This document shows, piece after piece, positions 1 through 6,484 of a stretch of 7,020 bases of DNA (its first letter is position 1; every line of letters begins with the position of its first letter). The translations under genes and the position numbers were made by a program. The DNA is from Alphaproteobacteria bacterium (GTDB lineage Bacteria > Pseudomonadota > Alphaproteobacteria > Sphingomonadales > Rhodothalassiaceae), in assembly GCA_003695555.1 (NCBI GenBank), contig RFIU01000340.1, positions 1 to 7,020 on the forward strand. The letters run 5' to 3'. Below the pieces are notes generated by a model that was not told where the DNA came from, made no database searches, and saw only the letters and a list, made by a program, of their open reading frames with translations.

Positions 1-1333
1 GCCGGAAGCGGCGATGAGCTATGTCGCCTATTTTGCCAAGGGCGCCAAGGCCGCGCAGCGACCAGTCACCTTTCTCTTCAACGGCGGGCCCGGCTCGTCA
101 ACGGTCTGGCTGCACATGGGCGCCTTCGGGCCGCGACGGGTGGTGACGGCCGACCATACGCACACCAGGCCTGCGCCCTATCGTCTGAGCGAGAATCATC
201 AGAGCCTGCTTGATGCCAGCGATCTCGTCTTCGTCGATGCACCGGGCACGGGTTTCGGCCGGATGGCCGGCAAGGACAAGGAGAAGGCCTTCTGGGGCAT
301 CGATCAGGATGCCCGGGCGTTCGCCGAGTTCATCCGCAGCTTCCTGACCCGTCATCATCGCTGGAACTCGCCGAAATTCCTGTTCGGCGAAAGCTACGGC
401 ACGACCCGCGCCGCGGTACTGTCGAATCTTCTGCAGTCCGAGTACAGTATCGATCTGAATGGCGTCATCATGCTCTCGCAGATCCTCAATTTCACGCTCA
501 GCATCGACGGGCCGGAGGCCAATCCCGGCGTCGGTCTCGCCTATGCGCTGGCGCTGCCGAGCTTTGCTGCCACCGCCTGGTATCATCACAAGCTGCCGGA
601 GCAGCCCGGCAGCCTGGAAGACCTGCTGAGCAAGGCCGAAGCCTTCGCGATGGGGCCGTATCTGACGGCGCTCGCCAAGGGTGCCGCCCTTCCGGCGGCC
701 GAAAAGAAGCGGATCGCCGAGCAGCTTCATCGCTTCACGGGGCTTCCCGTCGATTTTCTGCTGAAGGCGAATCTGCGCGTCTCGGGCGGCGTCTTCGAGC
801 ATGCGCTTCTCGGTGACGAGGAGAGCACGACGGGCCGCCTCGACGCGCGTTTTGCCGGTCCGACGATGGATCCGCTGGCCAAGGAGGCGCACTATGATCC
901 GATGAGCGCGGCGATCAGCTCGGCCTATGTTTCGGCCTACAATGAATACGCGCGCGATGTGCTCGGATTCCCGGCGGACCGCAGCTTCCAGCCCTTCGCG
1001 CGGGTCTTCCCGAAATGGGAATTCAAGCATCGCGCGCCGGGGCAGCGATTCGCCTTTCCCGGCATTTTGAATGTCATGCCTGACATGGCCGCCGCCCTGA
1101 TCACCAATCCTGATCTCAAGGTGCTGGTGACCGGCGGCTACTTCGACCTCGGCACGACATTCGCCGCAAGCCGCTATGAAATGCAGCACCTGCCGATGCC
1201 GGAACGCCTGCAGAAGAACATTTCGTACCGCTATTACGAATCCGGCCACATGATCTATCTACACGAACCGGCGCTGAAGGCGCTGCACGATGATGTCGCC
1301 GCCTTCATCGAGAAGGCGGCTGAAGGAAGATAG
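1..1333 (+). CDS. Serine carboxypeptidase, peptidase family S10 (partial, 5' end outside window)
   Basis: This is a serine exopeptidase of family S10 (carboxypeptidase Y-like, alpha/beta hydrolase fold), which removes C-terminal residues from peptides. Numbering from the in-frame ATG at 14, the oxyanion-region motif NGGPGSS is at residues 23-29 and the nucleophile is Ser127 in FGESYG. The acid is probably Asp378 in GGYFDLGT, and the base is His412 in SGHM. The complete catalytic set is therefore present. The frame is open to the left edge, with first full codon at base 2, and no ribosome binding site is visible before base 14. Bacterial S10 proteins normally carry a signal peptide and some tens of residues before this point, so the ATG at 14 is most likely internal and the true start lies off-window. 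Export to the periplasm or outside is expected from the family but cannot be seen here. The gene ends with TAG, 168 bp before dgt, and is probably a separate transcription unit. The physiological substrate is unknown. Confidence 0.92.
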   Translation, partial: PEAAMSYVAYFAKGAKAAQRPVTFLFNGGPGSSTVWLHMGAFGPRRVVTADHTHTRPAPYRLSENHQSLLDASDLVFVDAPGTGFGRMAGKDKEKAFWGIDQDARAFAEFIRSFLTRHHRWNSPKFLFGESYGTTRAAVLSNLLQSEYSIDLNGVIMLSQILNFTLSIDGPEANPGVGLAYALALPSFAATAWYHHKLPEQPGSLEDLLSKAEAFAMGPYLTALAKGAALPAAEKKRIAEQLHRFTGLPVDFLLKANLRVSGGVFEHALLGDEESTTGRLDARFAGPTMDPLAKEAHYDPMSAAISSAYVSAYNEYARDVLGFPADRSFQPFARVFPKWEFKHRAPGQRFAFPGILNVMPDMAAALITNPDLKVLVTGGYFDLGTTFAASRYEMQHLPMPERLQKNISYRYYESGHMIYLHEPALKALHDDVAAFIEKAAEGR

Positions 1334-1405
1334 TTCCGGCGGCCGAAGCCCGTTCCCGCGATCCGTCCGGCAGGGCTACCGTCGCGCATAACATGCCGGC
1401 GGGGC

Positions 1406-1427
1406 GGTGGTCCGTCGGGTGGTCCGT
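1406..1427 (+). repeat. 10-bp perfect direct repeat upstream of dgt, possible operator
   Basis: GGTGGTCCGT occurs at 1406-1415 and again, identically, at 1418-1427, a 12-bp period with two intervening bases. The second copy ends on the first base of the candidate -35 element. Short tandem sites at this place can bind a response regulator or other activator on roughly one face of the helix. The repeat itself is seen directly. Any regulatory role is inference, and chance repetition in GC-rich DNA is possible. Confidence 0.35.
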
Positions 1428-1454
1428 TGCATGTGCCCCGTCGTCAAGGATAAG
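1427..1454 (+). promoter_or_regulatory. Candidate sigma70-type promoter for the dgt-argS-SPOR-nagZ unit
   Basis: TTGCAT (1427-1432, 3 of 6 matches to the -35 consensus) lies 16 bp before GATAAG (1449-1454, 4 of 6 matches to the -10 consensus). Transcription would begin near 1461 and give a leader of roughly 40 nt before dgt. The match is weak, and the placement in the only sizeable gap before the operon is the main support. Confidence 0.25.
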
Positions 1455-1494
1455 AGGGGGCGGGTGGTATCGCCCATCTCCTTCTTGCCGTTGC

Positions 1495-1499
1495 AGGGG
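1495..1499 (+). promoter_or_regulatory. Ribosome binding site for dgt (start ambiguous)
   Basis: AGGGG sits 2 nt before the ATG at 1502 and 11 nt before a second in-frame ATG at 1511. Neither distance is ideal: the first is too short and the second a little long. The true start could be 1511, which would remove three residues only. Confidence 0.45.
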
Positions 1500-1501
1500 T
1501 C

Positions 1502-2728
1502 ATGCAGCCGATGGCATCGTCAGGAACGCGCAAAGACCGCCGCGTCGATCGCGAATCGCTGCTCGCGCCATGGGCGGCGCGGGCATCCCGATCGCGCGGA
1601 CGACTGCATCCGGAGCCGGAAAGCGCCACCCGTTCGCCCTTTCAGCGCGACCGCGACCGAATCATTCATTCGACCGCCTTCCGGCGCCTCGAATACAAGA
1701 CGCAGGTCTTCGTCTATCATGAGGGGGATCATTACCGGACGCGGCTCACCCATTCGCTGGAGGTCGCGCAGATCACCCGTTCGGCAGCCCGTCTGCTCGG
1801 CCTTGACGAGGATCTGGCAGAAGCCTGTGCGCTCGCTCACGATCTCGGCCATCCTCCCTTCGGCCATGCCGGCGAAGAAACGCTGGATCGGATGATGGCG
1901 GACTTCGGCGGCTTCGATCACAATGCGCAGACCATCCGTCTGGTGACCGAGCTGGAGCGACGCTATGCCGCCTTCCCCGGCCTCAATCTGACCTTCGAGA
2001 CTCTCGAAGGTCTCGCCAAGCACAATGGCCCGCTGCTGGATGCGAAGGGCGAGGCGAAGAAGCCGATTCCCTTCGCGCTCGCCGAATATGCGCGACGACA
2101 TGATCTCGCGCTCGGTCTGTGGCCCGGGGTCGAGGCGCAGATAGCCGCGATGGCCGACGACATCGCCTATACCGCGCATGATATCGATGACGGATTGCGT
2201 GCCGGACTGTTCGCCTTTACCGACATTGTCGGTCTCGATCTCGTCGCGCCGGCGATGGAGGAGGTGGCCGCACTCGGCGAACAGCCACGCACGGTGCGGG
2301 TTCATGAACTGGTGCGGCGCCTGATCGACCGCATGGTCGGCGATCTGGTAAGTGAAAGCCGGATGCGTCTCGAACGGCTCGCAATCTCGAGCATAGAAGA
2401 TGTACGCCGGGCCGGTGCACCGCTGGTCGATTTCTCCGCGAGCCTGCGTGAAGCGCTCGAACAGACCCGCGCCTTTCTGCACGAACGCATGTACCGGAAC
2501 CGCTATATCGTGCGTGGCCTGATCAAGGGAAAAAGGGTGGTGGAAGCGCTCTTCGACCTCTATATAGCCGAGCCGCACTGCATGCCCGCCGAGTGGGAAG
2601 CGCGCTGCGATGCGCCCGGTACTGAGACGACGGCGCGCGCCGTGGCCGATTTCATCGCCGGCATGACCGATCGCTATGCCCTGAGAGAATATCGCAAGCT
2701 CTTCGAGATCACAGAATATCCGACATGA
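1502..2728 (+). CDS. dgt: Deoxyguanosinetriphosphate triphosphohydrolase-like protein (HD domain dNTPase)
   Basis: Dgt-family enzymes hydrolyse dNTPs to the deoxynucleoside plus triphosphate in the cytoplasm and so tune the dNTP pool. The 408-residue product matches the short alphaproteobacterial (type 2) form rather than the roughly 500-residue E. coli enzyme. The family opening RSPFQRDRDRIIHSTAFRRL is at residues 44-63. The HD-domain metal ligands are visible as His84 in RLTHSLEV and His113-Asp114 in AHDLGHPPFGH, with the later acidic ligand in the DDIAYTAHD segment starting at residue 219. Homology is expected from about residue 20, so the first twenty residues are a basic, poorly conserved leader. 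Start choice between 1502 and 1511 is unclear. The stop overlaps the argS start in ATGA. Substrate preference (dGTP only or several dNTPs) cannot be read from sequence, and many short-form members need a dNTP activator. Confidence 0.93.
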   Translation: MQPMASSGTRKDRRVDRESLLAPWAARASRSRGRLHPEPESATRSPFQRDRDRIIHSTAFRRLEYKTQVFVYHEGDHYRTRLTHSLEVAQITRSAARLLGLDEDLAEACALAHDLGHPPFGHAGEETLDRMMADFGGFDHNAQTIRLVTELERRYAAFPGLNLTFETLEGLAKHNGPLLDAKGEAKKPIPFALAEYARRHDLALGLWPGVEAQIAAMADDIAYTAHDIDDGLRAGLFAFTDIVGLDLVAPAMEEVAALGEQPRTVRVHELVRRLIDRMVGDLVSESRMRLERLAISSIEDVRRAGAPLVDFSASLREALEQTRAFLHERMYRNRYIVRGLIKGKRVVEALFDLYIAEPHCMPAEWEARCDAPGTETTARAVADFIAGMTDRYALREYRKLFEITEYPT

Positions 2729-4485
2729 ACATCTTTTCTCACTTTGAAACGATCGTCAGGCAGGCGCTGGAGCGGCTGGCGGAACGTGAAGGCCGGAAGG
2801 CGGCCGACCTGCCGCTTGCCGCCGTCAAGGTCGAGCCGCCACGCGAACGGGCGCATGGCGATCTGGCGACCAATGCGGCGCTGGTGCTGGCCCGCCCCCT
2901 GAAGCGCAAACCGCGCGAGATCGCCGAGCTGCTGGCCGACGAACTGCACGGTCTGCCAGAGATTGCCGCCATCGAGGTCGCCGGGCCGGGCTTCGTCAAT
3001 CTGCGGCTTGCGAGCGACTTTCTGCGCGACCGACTGCCCGAGATTCTGCGCGAAGGAACAGGGTATGGCGCTTCGATCATCGGGGGCGGCGAAAAGGTCA
3101 ATATCGAATATGTTTCGGCCAATCCGACCGGGCCGATGCATGTCGGTCACGTGCGCGGCGCGGTCGTCGGGGATGCGCTGGCCAATCTCTTGGAGAAGGC
3201 CGGCTATGCGGTGCATCGCGAATACTACATCAATGATGCAGGGGGACAGATCACCACCCTCGCACGTTCGGTCCACCTGCGCTACCGCGAGGCCTGCGGC
3301 GAGCCGATCGGTGAAATTCCCCCCGGCCTTTATCCCGGCGACTATCTGATCCCGCTCGGCAAGGAACTCGCCCGCATACATGGCCGCGCTTGGTTGAATG
3401 CGCCGGAAGAGGTCTGGCTGGAGCCGATCCGGGAATTCGCGGTCGAGCGGATGATGGAGATGATCCGCGACGACCTCGCGGCGCTGGGCGTGCATCACGA
3501 AACCTTCTTTTCCGAACGCGAGCTGCATCGCTCGGGCCGGGTGGAACGGACCATCGCGCAGCTTGCCGAGCGCGGCCTGGTCTATCGTGGCGTGCTCGAG
3601 CCGCCGAAGGGCAAACGTCCCGACGATTGGGAGCCGCGCGAACAGCTGCTCTTCCGCGCCACCGCCTTCGGCGACGATGTCGATCGTCCGCTTCAGAAAT
3701 CGGACGGCAGCTATACCTATTTCGCCGCCGACATCGCCTATCACGCCGACAAGATCGCACGCGGCTTCACCCAGCTCATCGACGTTCTTGGCGCCGATCA
3801 CGGCGGCTATGTCAAGCGGATGACGGCGGCGGTGCGCGCGCTCAGCGACGACCAGGTGCGATTCGACGCGCTGCTCTGCCAGATGGTGCGGCTGCTGCGC
3901 GGCGGCGAGCCGGTCAAGATGTCGAAGCGTTCGGGAACCTTCGTCACCCTGCGGGAAGTAGTGGACGAGGTGGGGCGCGATGTCGTGCGCTTCATCATGC
4001 TGACCCGCAAGAATGATGCGCAGCTCGATTTCGACTTCGAGAAGGTCAAGGAGCAGACGAAGGACAACCCGGTCTTTTATGTGCAGTATGCCCATGCCCG
4101 CAGTTTTTCTGCGCGTCGCAAGGCGGCCGAGCATTTTCCGGATCTCGACCTGAGGCCGCGGGCTCTTGCGCAGAGGGCCGACCTGCGCCTGCTCGACCGG
4201 CCGGAAGAGCTTGCCCTGATCCGGCGCCTTCTGGAATGGCCGCGTCTTGTCGAACAGGCCGCGCGGGAACGCGAGCCGCACCGGGTCGCTTTCTACCTCT
4301 ATGATCTGGCGGCGGAATTTCACGCCTTGTGGAATCTCGGCAATGACGATCCCGAAGCCCGCTTCGTGCAACCCGGCAAGCGCGACCTCACTCTCGCCCG
4401 CCTTGCCCTTGTTGCTGGCGTTGCAGGCGTGATCGCCTCGGGCCTTGCGATCCTCGGGGTGACGCCGCGTGAGGAAATGCGCTAA
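2725..4485 (+). CDS. argS: Arginyl-tRNA synthetase
   Basis: This class Ia synthetase charges tRNA-Arg with arginine using ATP in the cytoplasm; it is essential. At 586 residues it has normal family length. In order: the N-terminal ArgRS-specific tRNA-recognition domain (about residues 1-95, with AHGDLATNAAL and AGPGFVNLRL); the catalytic Rossmann domain, beginning with SANPTGPMHVGH (residues 131-142, HIGH-type signature HVGH at 139-142); the KMSK loop at 398-401, here canonical although many ArgRS lack it; and the DALR anticodon-binding domain from about 450 (VQYAHAR at 453-459) to the C terminus. The ATG overlaps the dgt stop by 4 nt (ATGA), and the preceding 20 nt contain no good Shine-Dalgarno sequence. 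Translation therefore probably depends on ribosomes finishing dgt. No frame damage or missing catalytic motif is seen. Confidence 0.98.
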   Translation: MNIFSHFETIVRQALERLAEREGRKAADLPLAAVKVEPPRERAHGDLATNAALVLARPLKRKPREIAELLADELHGLPEIAAIEVAGPGFVNLRLASDFLRDRLPEILREGTGYGASIIGGGEKVNIEYVSANPTGPMHVGHVRGAVVGDALANLLEKAGYAVHREYYINDAGGQITTLARSVHLRYREACGEPIGEIPPGLYPGDYLIPLGKELARIHGRAWLNAPEEVWLEPIREFAVERMMEMIRDDLAALGVHHETFFSERELHRSGRVERTIAQLAERGLVYRGVLEPPKGKRPDDWEPREQLLFRATAFGDDVDRPLQKSDGSYTYFAADIAYHADKIARGFTQLIDVLGADHGGYVKRMTAAVRALSDDQVRFDALLCQMVRLLRGGEPVKMSKRSGTFVTLREVVDEVGRDVVRFIMLTRKNDAQLDFDFEKVKEQTKDNPVFYVQYAHARSFSARRKAAEHFPDLDLRPRALAQRADLRLLDRPEELALIRRLLEWPRLVEQAAREREPHRVAFYLYDLAAEFHALWNLGNDDPEARFVQPGKRDLTLARLALVAGVAGVIASGLAILGVTPREEMR

Positions 4486-4562
4486 TCTCGAAGCGAAAGG
4501 CCAGCGAAGGTCCGGTCCGGGGATCTACGCCGCCGCTTTCACGCAAGGGGAGGACGAGGAAC
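4486..4562. other. Gap between argS and the SPOR gene
   Basis: This is the only non-overlapping junction inside the cluster (77 bp). It contains a loose 11-bp-period repeat (AGCGAAAGG at 4492 and AGCGAAGG at 4503) and a tandem GGTCCGGTCC (4509-4518). No stem followed by a T run is visible, so transcription probably reads through. A weak promoter-like pair (GTGACG 4459-4464, 16-bp spacer, GCTAAT 4481-4486, each 4 of 6 matches) overlaps the end of argS and could give extra transcription of the downstream genes, but the support is poor. Confidence 0.4.
4545..4554 (+). promoter_or_regulatory. Strong ribosome binding site of the SPOR gene
   Basis: AAGGGGAGGA lies 8 nt before the ATG at 4563. It is the best Shine-Dalgarno sequence in the window and fixes this start. 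It suggests that the SPOR protein is initiated independently of argS, unlike the overlapping genes around it. Confidence 0.7.
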
Positions 4563-5384
4563 ATGGCCGAGGAAGATTCGGAACACGGCGCATCCGGCAA
4601 TGACGGGACGCCGCCTTGGACGGCGCCGGTCGGGGGAGACGGTTCCGGCGACGAGCCCGGCGGGTTGCTCTCCCGTCTGCTCGGCGAACGGCGCCTGCTG
4701 CTCGGCGGACTGGCGGCACTGGTGGTGACGCTGTTCGTGGCTTGGCTCATTTATCTTTATGTCCATCAGCGCGAGGCCGGCGCACCGATCGAGGTGGCGG
4801 CCCCTGAAACCGCACATCGCGAACCGCCGGCTGAACCCGGCGGAATGGAGGTGCCGGACCGCGACCGGCTGGTCTATCAGCGTCTGAACGGCGAGGGTGG
4901 CGAAGAAAAGGAAAAGCTTGCCGAGGGGCCGGAAACGCCTGCACCCGAGGCGACGCCCACCCCGGCACGAGAGTCCGGCGAAACGGCCGGGTCCGGCAAG
5001 CATGAAGAAAAGACGTCCGGCCAAGCCGTCAGCGTTCCAGGTAATGCGGGGGCGCCGGAACCTGCTGCCGCCCCGCCCACGAAGCCGAAGGAGGCGACCG
5101 GCGCGAGCGCAGCGGCGGACAACGGCGGCCTGCCGGGACCCTGGAACATTCAGATCGCCGCCTTTCAGATGCGCCACCGTGCCGAGTCGTTCGTCGCCGC
5201 GCTGCCCTATGATCATCCCCGCCTCTTCAAGGGGCTGCACTGGGCCATCGTTCCGGCCGAGCGCGACGGCATGCACTTCTGGCGGATCCGTGGTGGGCCG
5301 TTCGCAGGCCGGCGGGCGGCCGAGGCGAAATGCCGCGAGGCCCGCGCGGAGAAGCTCAACTGCATCGTCGTGAGGGTGCCGTGA
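4563..5384 (+). CDS. Bitopic inner-membrane protein with C-terminal SPOR (peptidoglycan-binding) domain, FtsN-like
   Basis: SPOR domains bind glycan strands stripped of stem peptides, which mark septal cell wall; FtsN is the best known example. The 273-residue product has an acidic, Gly-rich cytoplasmic start (1-37), a basic patch (R38, R43, R44), one transmembrane helix (about 45-67), a Pro/Ala/Glu-rich periplasmic linker (about 70-190) and the SPOR domain (194-273, opening WNIQIAAFQ). The basic patch predicts N-in/C-out topology. The juxtamembrane linker contains EPGGMEVPDRDRLVYQRL (91-108), which looks less random than the surrounding low-complexity sequence. Two cysteines, Cys257 and Cys267, lie near the end of the SPOR fold. 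The layout is that of FtsN and of the alphaproteobacterial FtsN-like proteins. Its position between argS and nagZ is typical of alphaproteobacteria. A division role is inference, so no symbol is given. The stop overlaps the nagZ start in GTGA. Confidence 0.9.
   Translation: MAEEDSEHGASGNDGTPPWTAPVGGDGSGDEPGGLLSRLLGERRLLLGGLAALVVTLFVAWLIYLYVHQREAGAPIEVAAPETAHREPPAEPGGMEVPDRDRLVYQRLNGEGGEEKEKLAEGPETPAPEATPTPARESGETAGSGKHEEKTSGQAVSVPGNAGAPEPAAAPPTKPKEATGASAAADNGGLPGPWNIQIAAFQMRHRAESFVAALPYDHPRLFKGLHWAIVPAERDGMHFWRIRGGPFAGRRAAEAKCREARAEKLNCIVVRVP
5372..5376 (+). promoter_or_regulatory. Ribosome binding site deciding the GTG start of nagZ
   Basis: GAGGG lies 4 nt before the GTG at 5381. The in-frame ATG at 5330 would add 17 Arg-rich residues read out of frame from the end of the SPOR gene, with no homology expected, so the GTG is preferred. 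Confidence 0.7.
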
Positions 5385-6484
5385 ACGCGCCCGCGCCTGT
5401 CATCGTCTCGCTTGCCGGTCCTGAATTTCTGGGCGAAGAGCGCGAGCTGGTGCGCATGCATCGGCCGGCCGGCCTGATCCTGTTCGGCCGCAACATCACG
5501 GATGGGGAGAGCCTGAAAAGGCTGATCACCGAATTTTCCGAGCTGTGCGGTGGCGAGAACGCGCCGCTGATCCTGGTCGATCAGGAAGGCGGGCCGGTGC
5601 AGCGGCTGCGTCCACCGCTTGCGCATGACATGCCGCCGGCCCGCCGTTTCGGCGAGATCGCCGAGAGCGATTTCATTCGCGCGGCGGCCGCGCTGGAACT
5701 GGCGATGGCGCTGATCGCCGAGGATCTGCGTCGTCATGGAATCAATGCCGACGCCGCACCGGTGCTGGACGTGCCGGTCGAAGGGGCCGATCCGGTGATC
5801 GGCGAGCGGGCCTGGTCGCGCGATCCCGAGATCGTCGCCCGACTCGGCCGCATTGCCGTCGATGCGCTGCTTGCCCATGGGGTGTTGCCGGTCATCAAGC
5901 ACATTCCCGGCCATGGGCGTGCGCCGGTCGATACCCATGAAGAGGCAGCGCGGGTCAGCGCCTCGATTGAGGAACTTGAGGAACACGACTTCATCCCCTT
6001 CCGCGCGCTTGCCGATGCACCGGCGGCGATGACTGCCCATGTCATCTACGAGGCGCTCGATCCCGAACGACCGGCAAGCCTTTCGGAGACGGTGATCCGT
6101 CGCTTCATCCGTGCCGATCTCGGCTTCGACGGGCTGCTGATCAGCGACGATCTTGGGATGGGGGCGCTGGCCGGTCCGATCGAAGGACGGGTCGGCAACT
6201 GTCTGGAAGCGGGCTGCGATCTGGCGCTGATCTGTTCCGGACGTCCTGAGGACATGGCACGCGCGCTGGCCGTTGCACCGGTGATGCGCGATACCTCCCG
6301 TGAGCGGCTCGCGCGGGCGCTGCGCGCACCGTCCGGCGAGCGTCAATCCTTCGATGCAGATGCCGCCTGCGAGCGTCTGCGGCGGATGCTCGCCGGTGAT
6401 CGCACCCGCGAAGAGGAGAATTCCTCTCCCGGCGCCTCACCTGTTGCCGCCGGTGGCGAAGAGTGCAACGAGGCGCGACCATGA
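5381..6484 (+). CDS. nagZ: Beta-N-acetylhexosaminidase NagZ (glycoside hydrolase family 3), cell-wall recycling
   Basis: NagZ removes the non-reducing N-acetylglucosamine from GlcNAc-anhydroMurNAc peptides in the cytoplasm during peptidoglycan recycling. In bacteria with AmpR/AmpC systems its products act as beta-lactamase inducers. The 367-residue product starts at GTG 5381, giving VIVSLAGPEFLGEE with no signal peptide, as expected. The TIM-barrel motifs are LILFGRNI, VDQEGG (Asp67 of DQEGG), KHIPGHGRAPVDTH (His178 of GHG; catalytic Asp184-His186 pair on the flexible loop) and ISDDLGM with the likely nucleophile Asp256. Unusually, the Arg of the common DQEGGRV signature is Pro72 here, while Arg75 of VQRL is kept. 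After the expected family end, a 28-residue tail (340-367), rich in Glu, Gly, Pro and Ser, runs into the next gene. The start overlaps the SPOR stop (GTGA) and the stop overlaps the M50 start (ATGA), indicating one coupled transcript. Confidence 0.94.
   Translation: MNAPAPVIVSLAGPEFLGEERELVRMHRPAGLILFGRNITDGESLKRLITEFSELCGGENAPLILVDQEGGPVQRLRPPLAHDMPPARRFGEIAESDFIRAAAALELAMALIAEDLRRHGINADAAPVLDVPVEGADPVIGERAWSRDPEIVARLGRIAVDALLAHGVLPVIKHIPGHGRAPVDTHEEAARVSASIEELEEHDFIPFRALADAPAAMTAHVIYEALDPERPASLSETVIRRFIRADLGFDGLLISDDLGMGALAGPIEGRVGNCLEAGCDLALICSGRPEDMARALAVAPVMRDTSRERLARALRAPSGERQSFDADAACERLRRMLAGDRTREEENSSPGASPVAAGGEECNEARP

Larger units (their letters stand above)
1334..1501. other. Intergenic region between S10 peptidase and dgt
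   Basis: This 168-bp stretch holds no convincing gene. Two short ORFs starting at 1393 and 1407 cross it, but they run into dgt in the wrong frames. Contents are a perfect 10-bp direct repeat (1406-1427), a weak sigma70-like promoter candidate (1427-1454) and a purine-rich ribosome binding site (1495-1499). An AGCCC/GGGCT pair around 1345-1377 could form a five-base stem, but the loop is about 21 nt and no T run follows, so I do not call a terminator for the S10 gene. Confidence 0.6.

Noticed and set aside
1345..1377. Possible terminator after the S10 gene
   Set aside because: It is only a five-base AGCCC/GGGCT stem with a loop of about 21 nt and no T run after it.
1393..1895. Two + strand ORFs (1393-1722 and 1407-1895) starting in the intergenic region
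   Set aside because: They run into dgt in other frames. Their products are Arg/Ser-rich with no family features, and neither has a convincing ribosome binding site.
2674..4371. A 565-codon ORF on the minus strand opposite argS, and similar long antisense ORFs at 98-1249, 1520-2578, 4539-5276 and 5213-6346
   Set aside because: All share exact codon boundaries with the + strand genes, so they stay open simply because TTA, CTA and TCA codons are almost absent in this GC-rich coding DNA. None resembles a known family, and the + strand genes explain the sequence.
5330..5380. ATG at 5330 as the nagZ start
   Set aside because: It would add 17 Arg/Gly-rich residues read from inside the SPOR coding end. 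The GTG at 5381 has a ribosome binding site, gives the expected NagZ N terminus and makes a 4-nt overlap like the other junctions.
6425..6465. Imperfect hairpin before the M50 ribosome binding site (CACC/GGTG core with CGC/GCG and CTCT/AGAG outside)
   Set aside because: The stem is interrupted by bulges and lies in GC-rich coding DNA where such pairings are common. I would not call it regulatory without conservation evidence.
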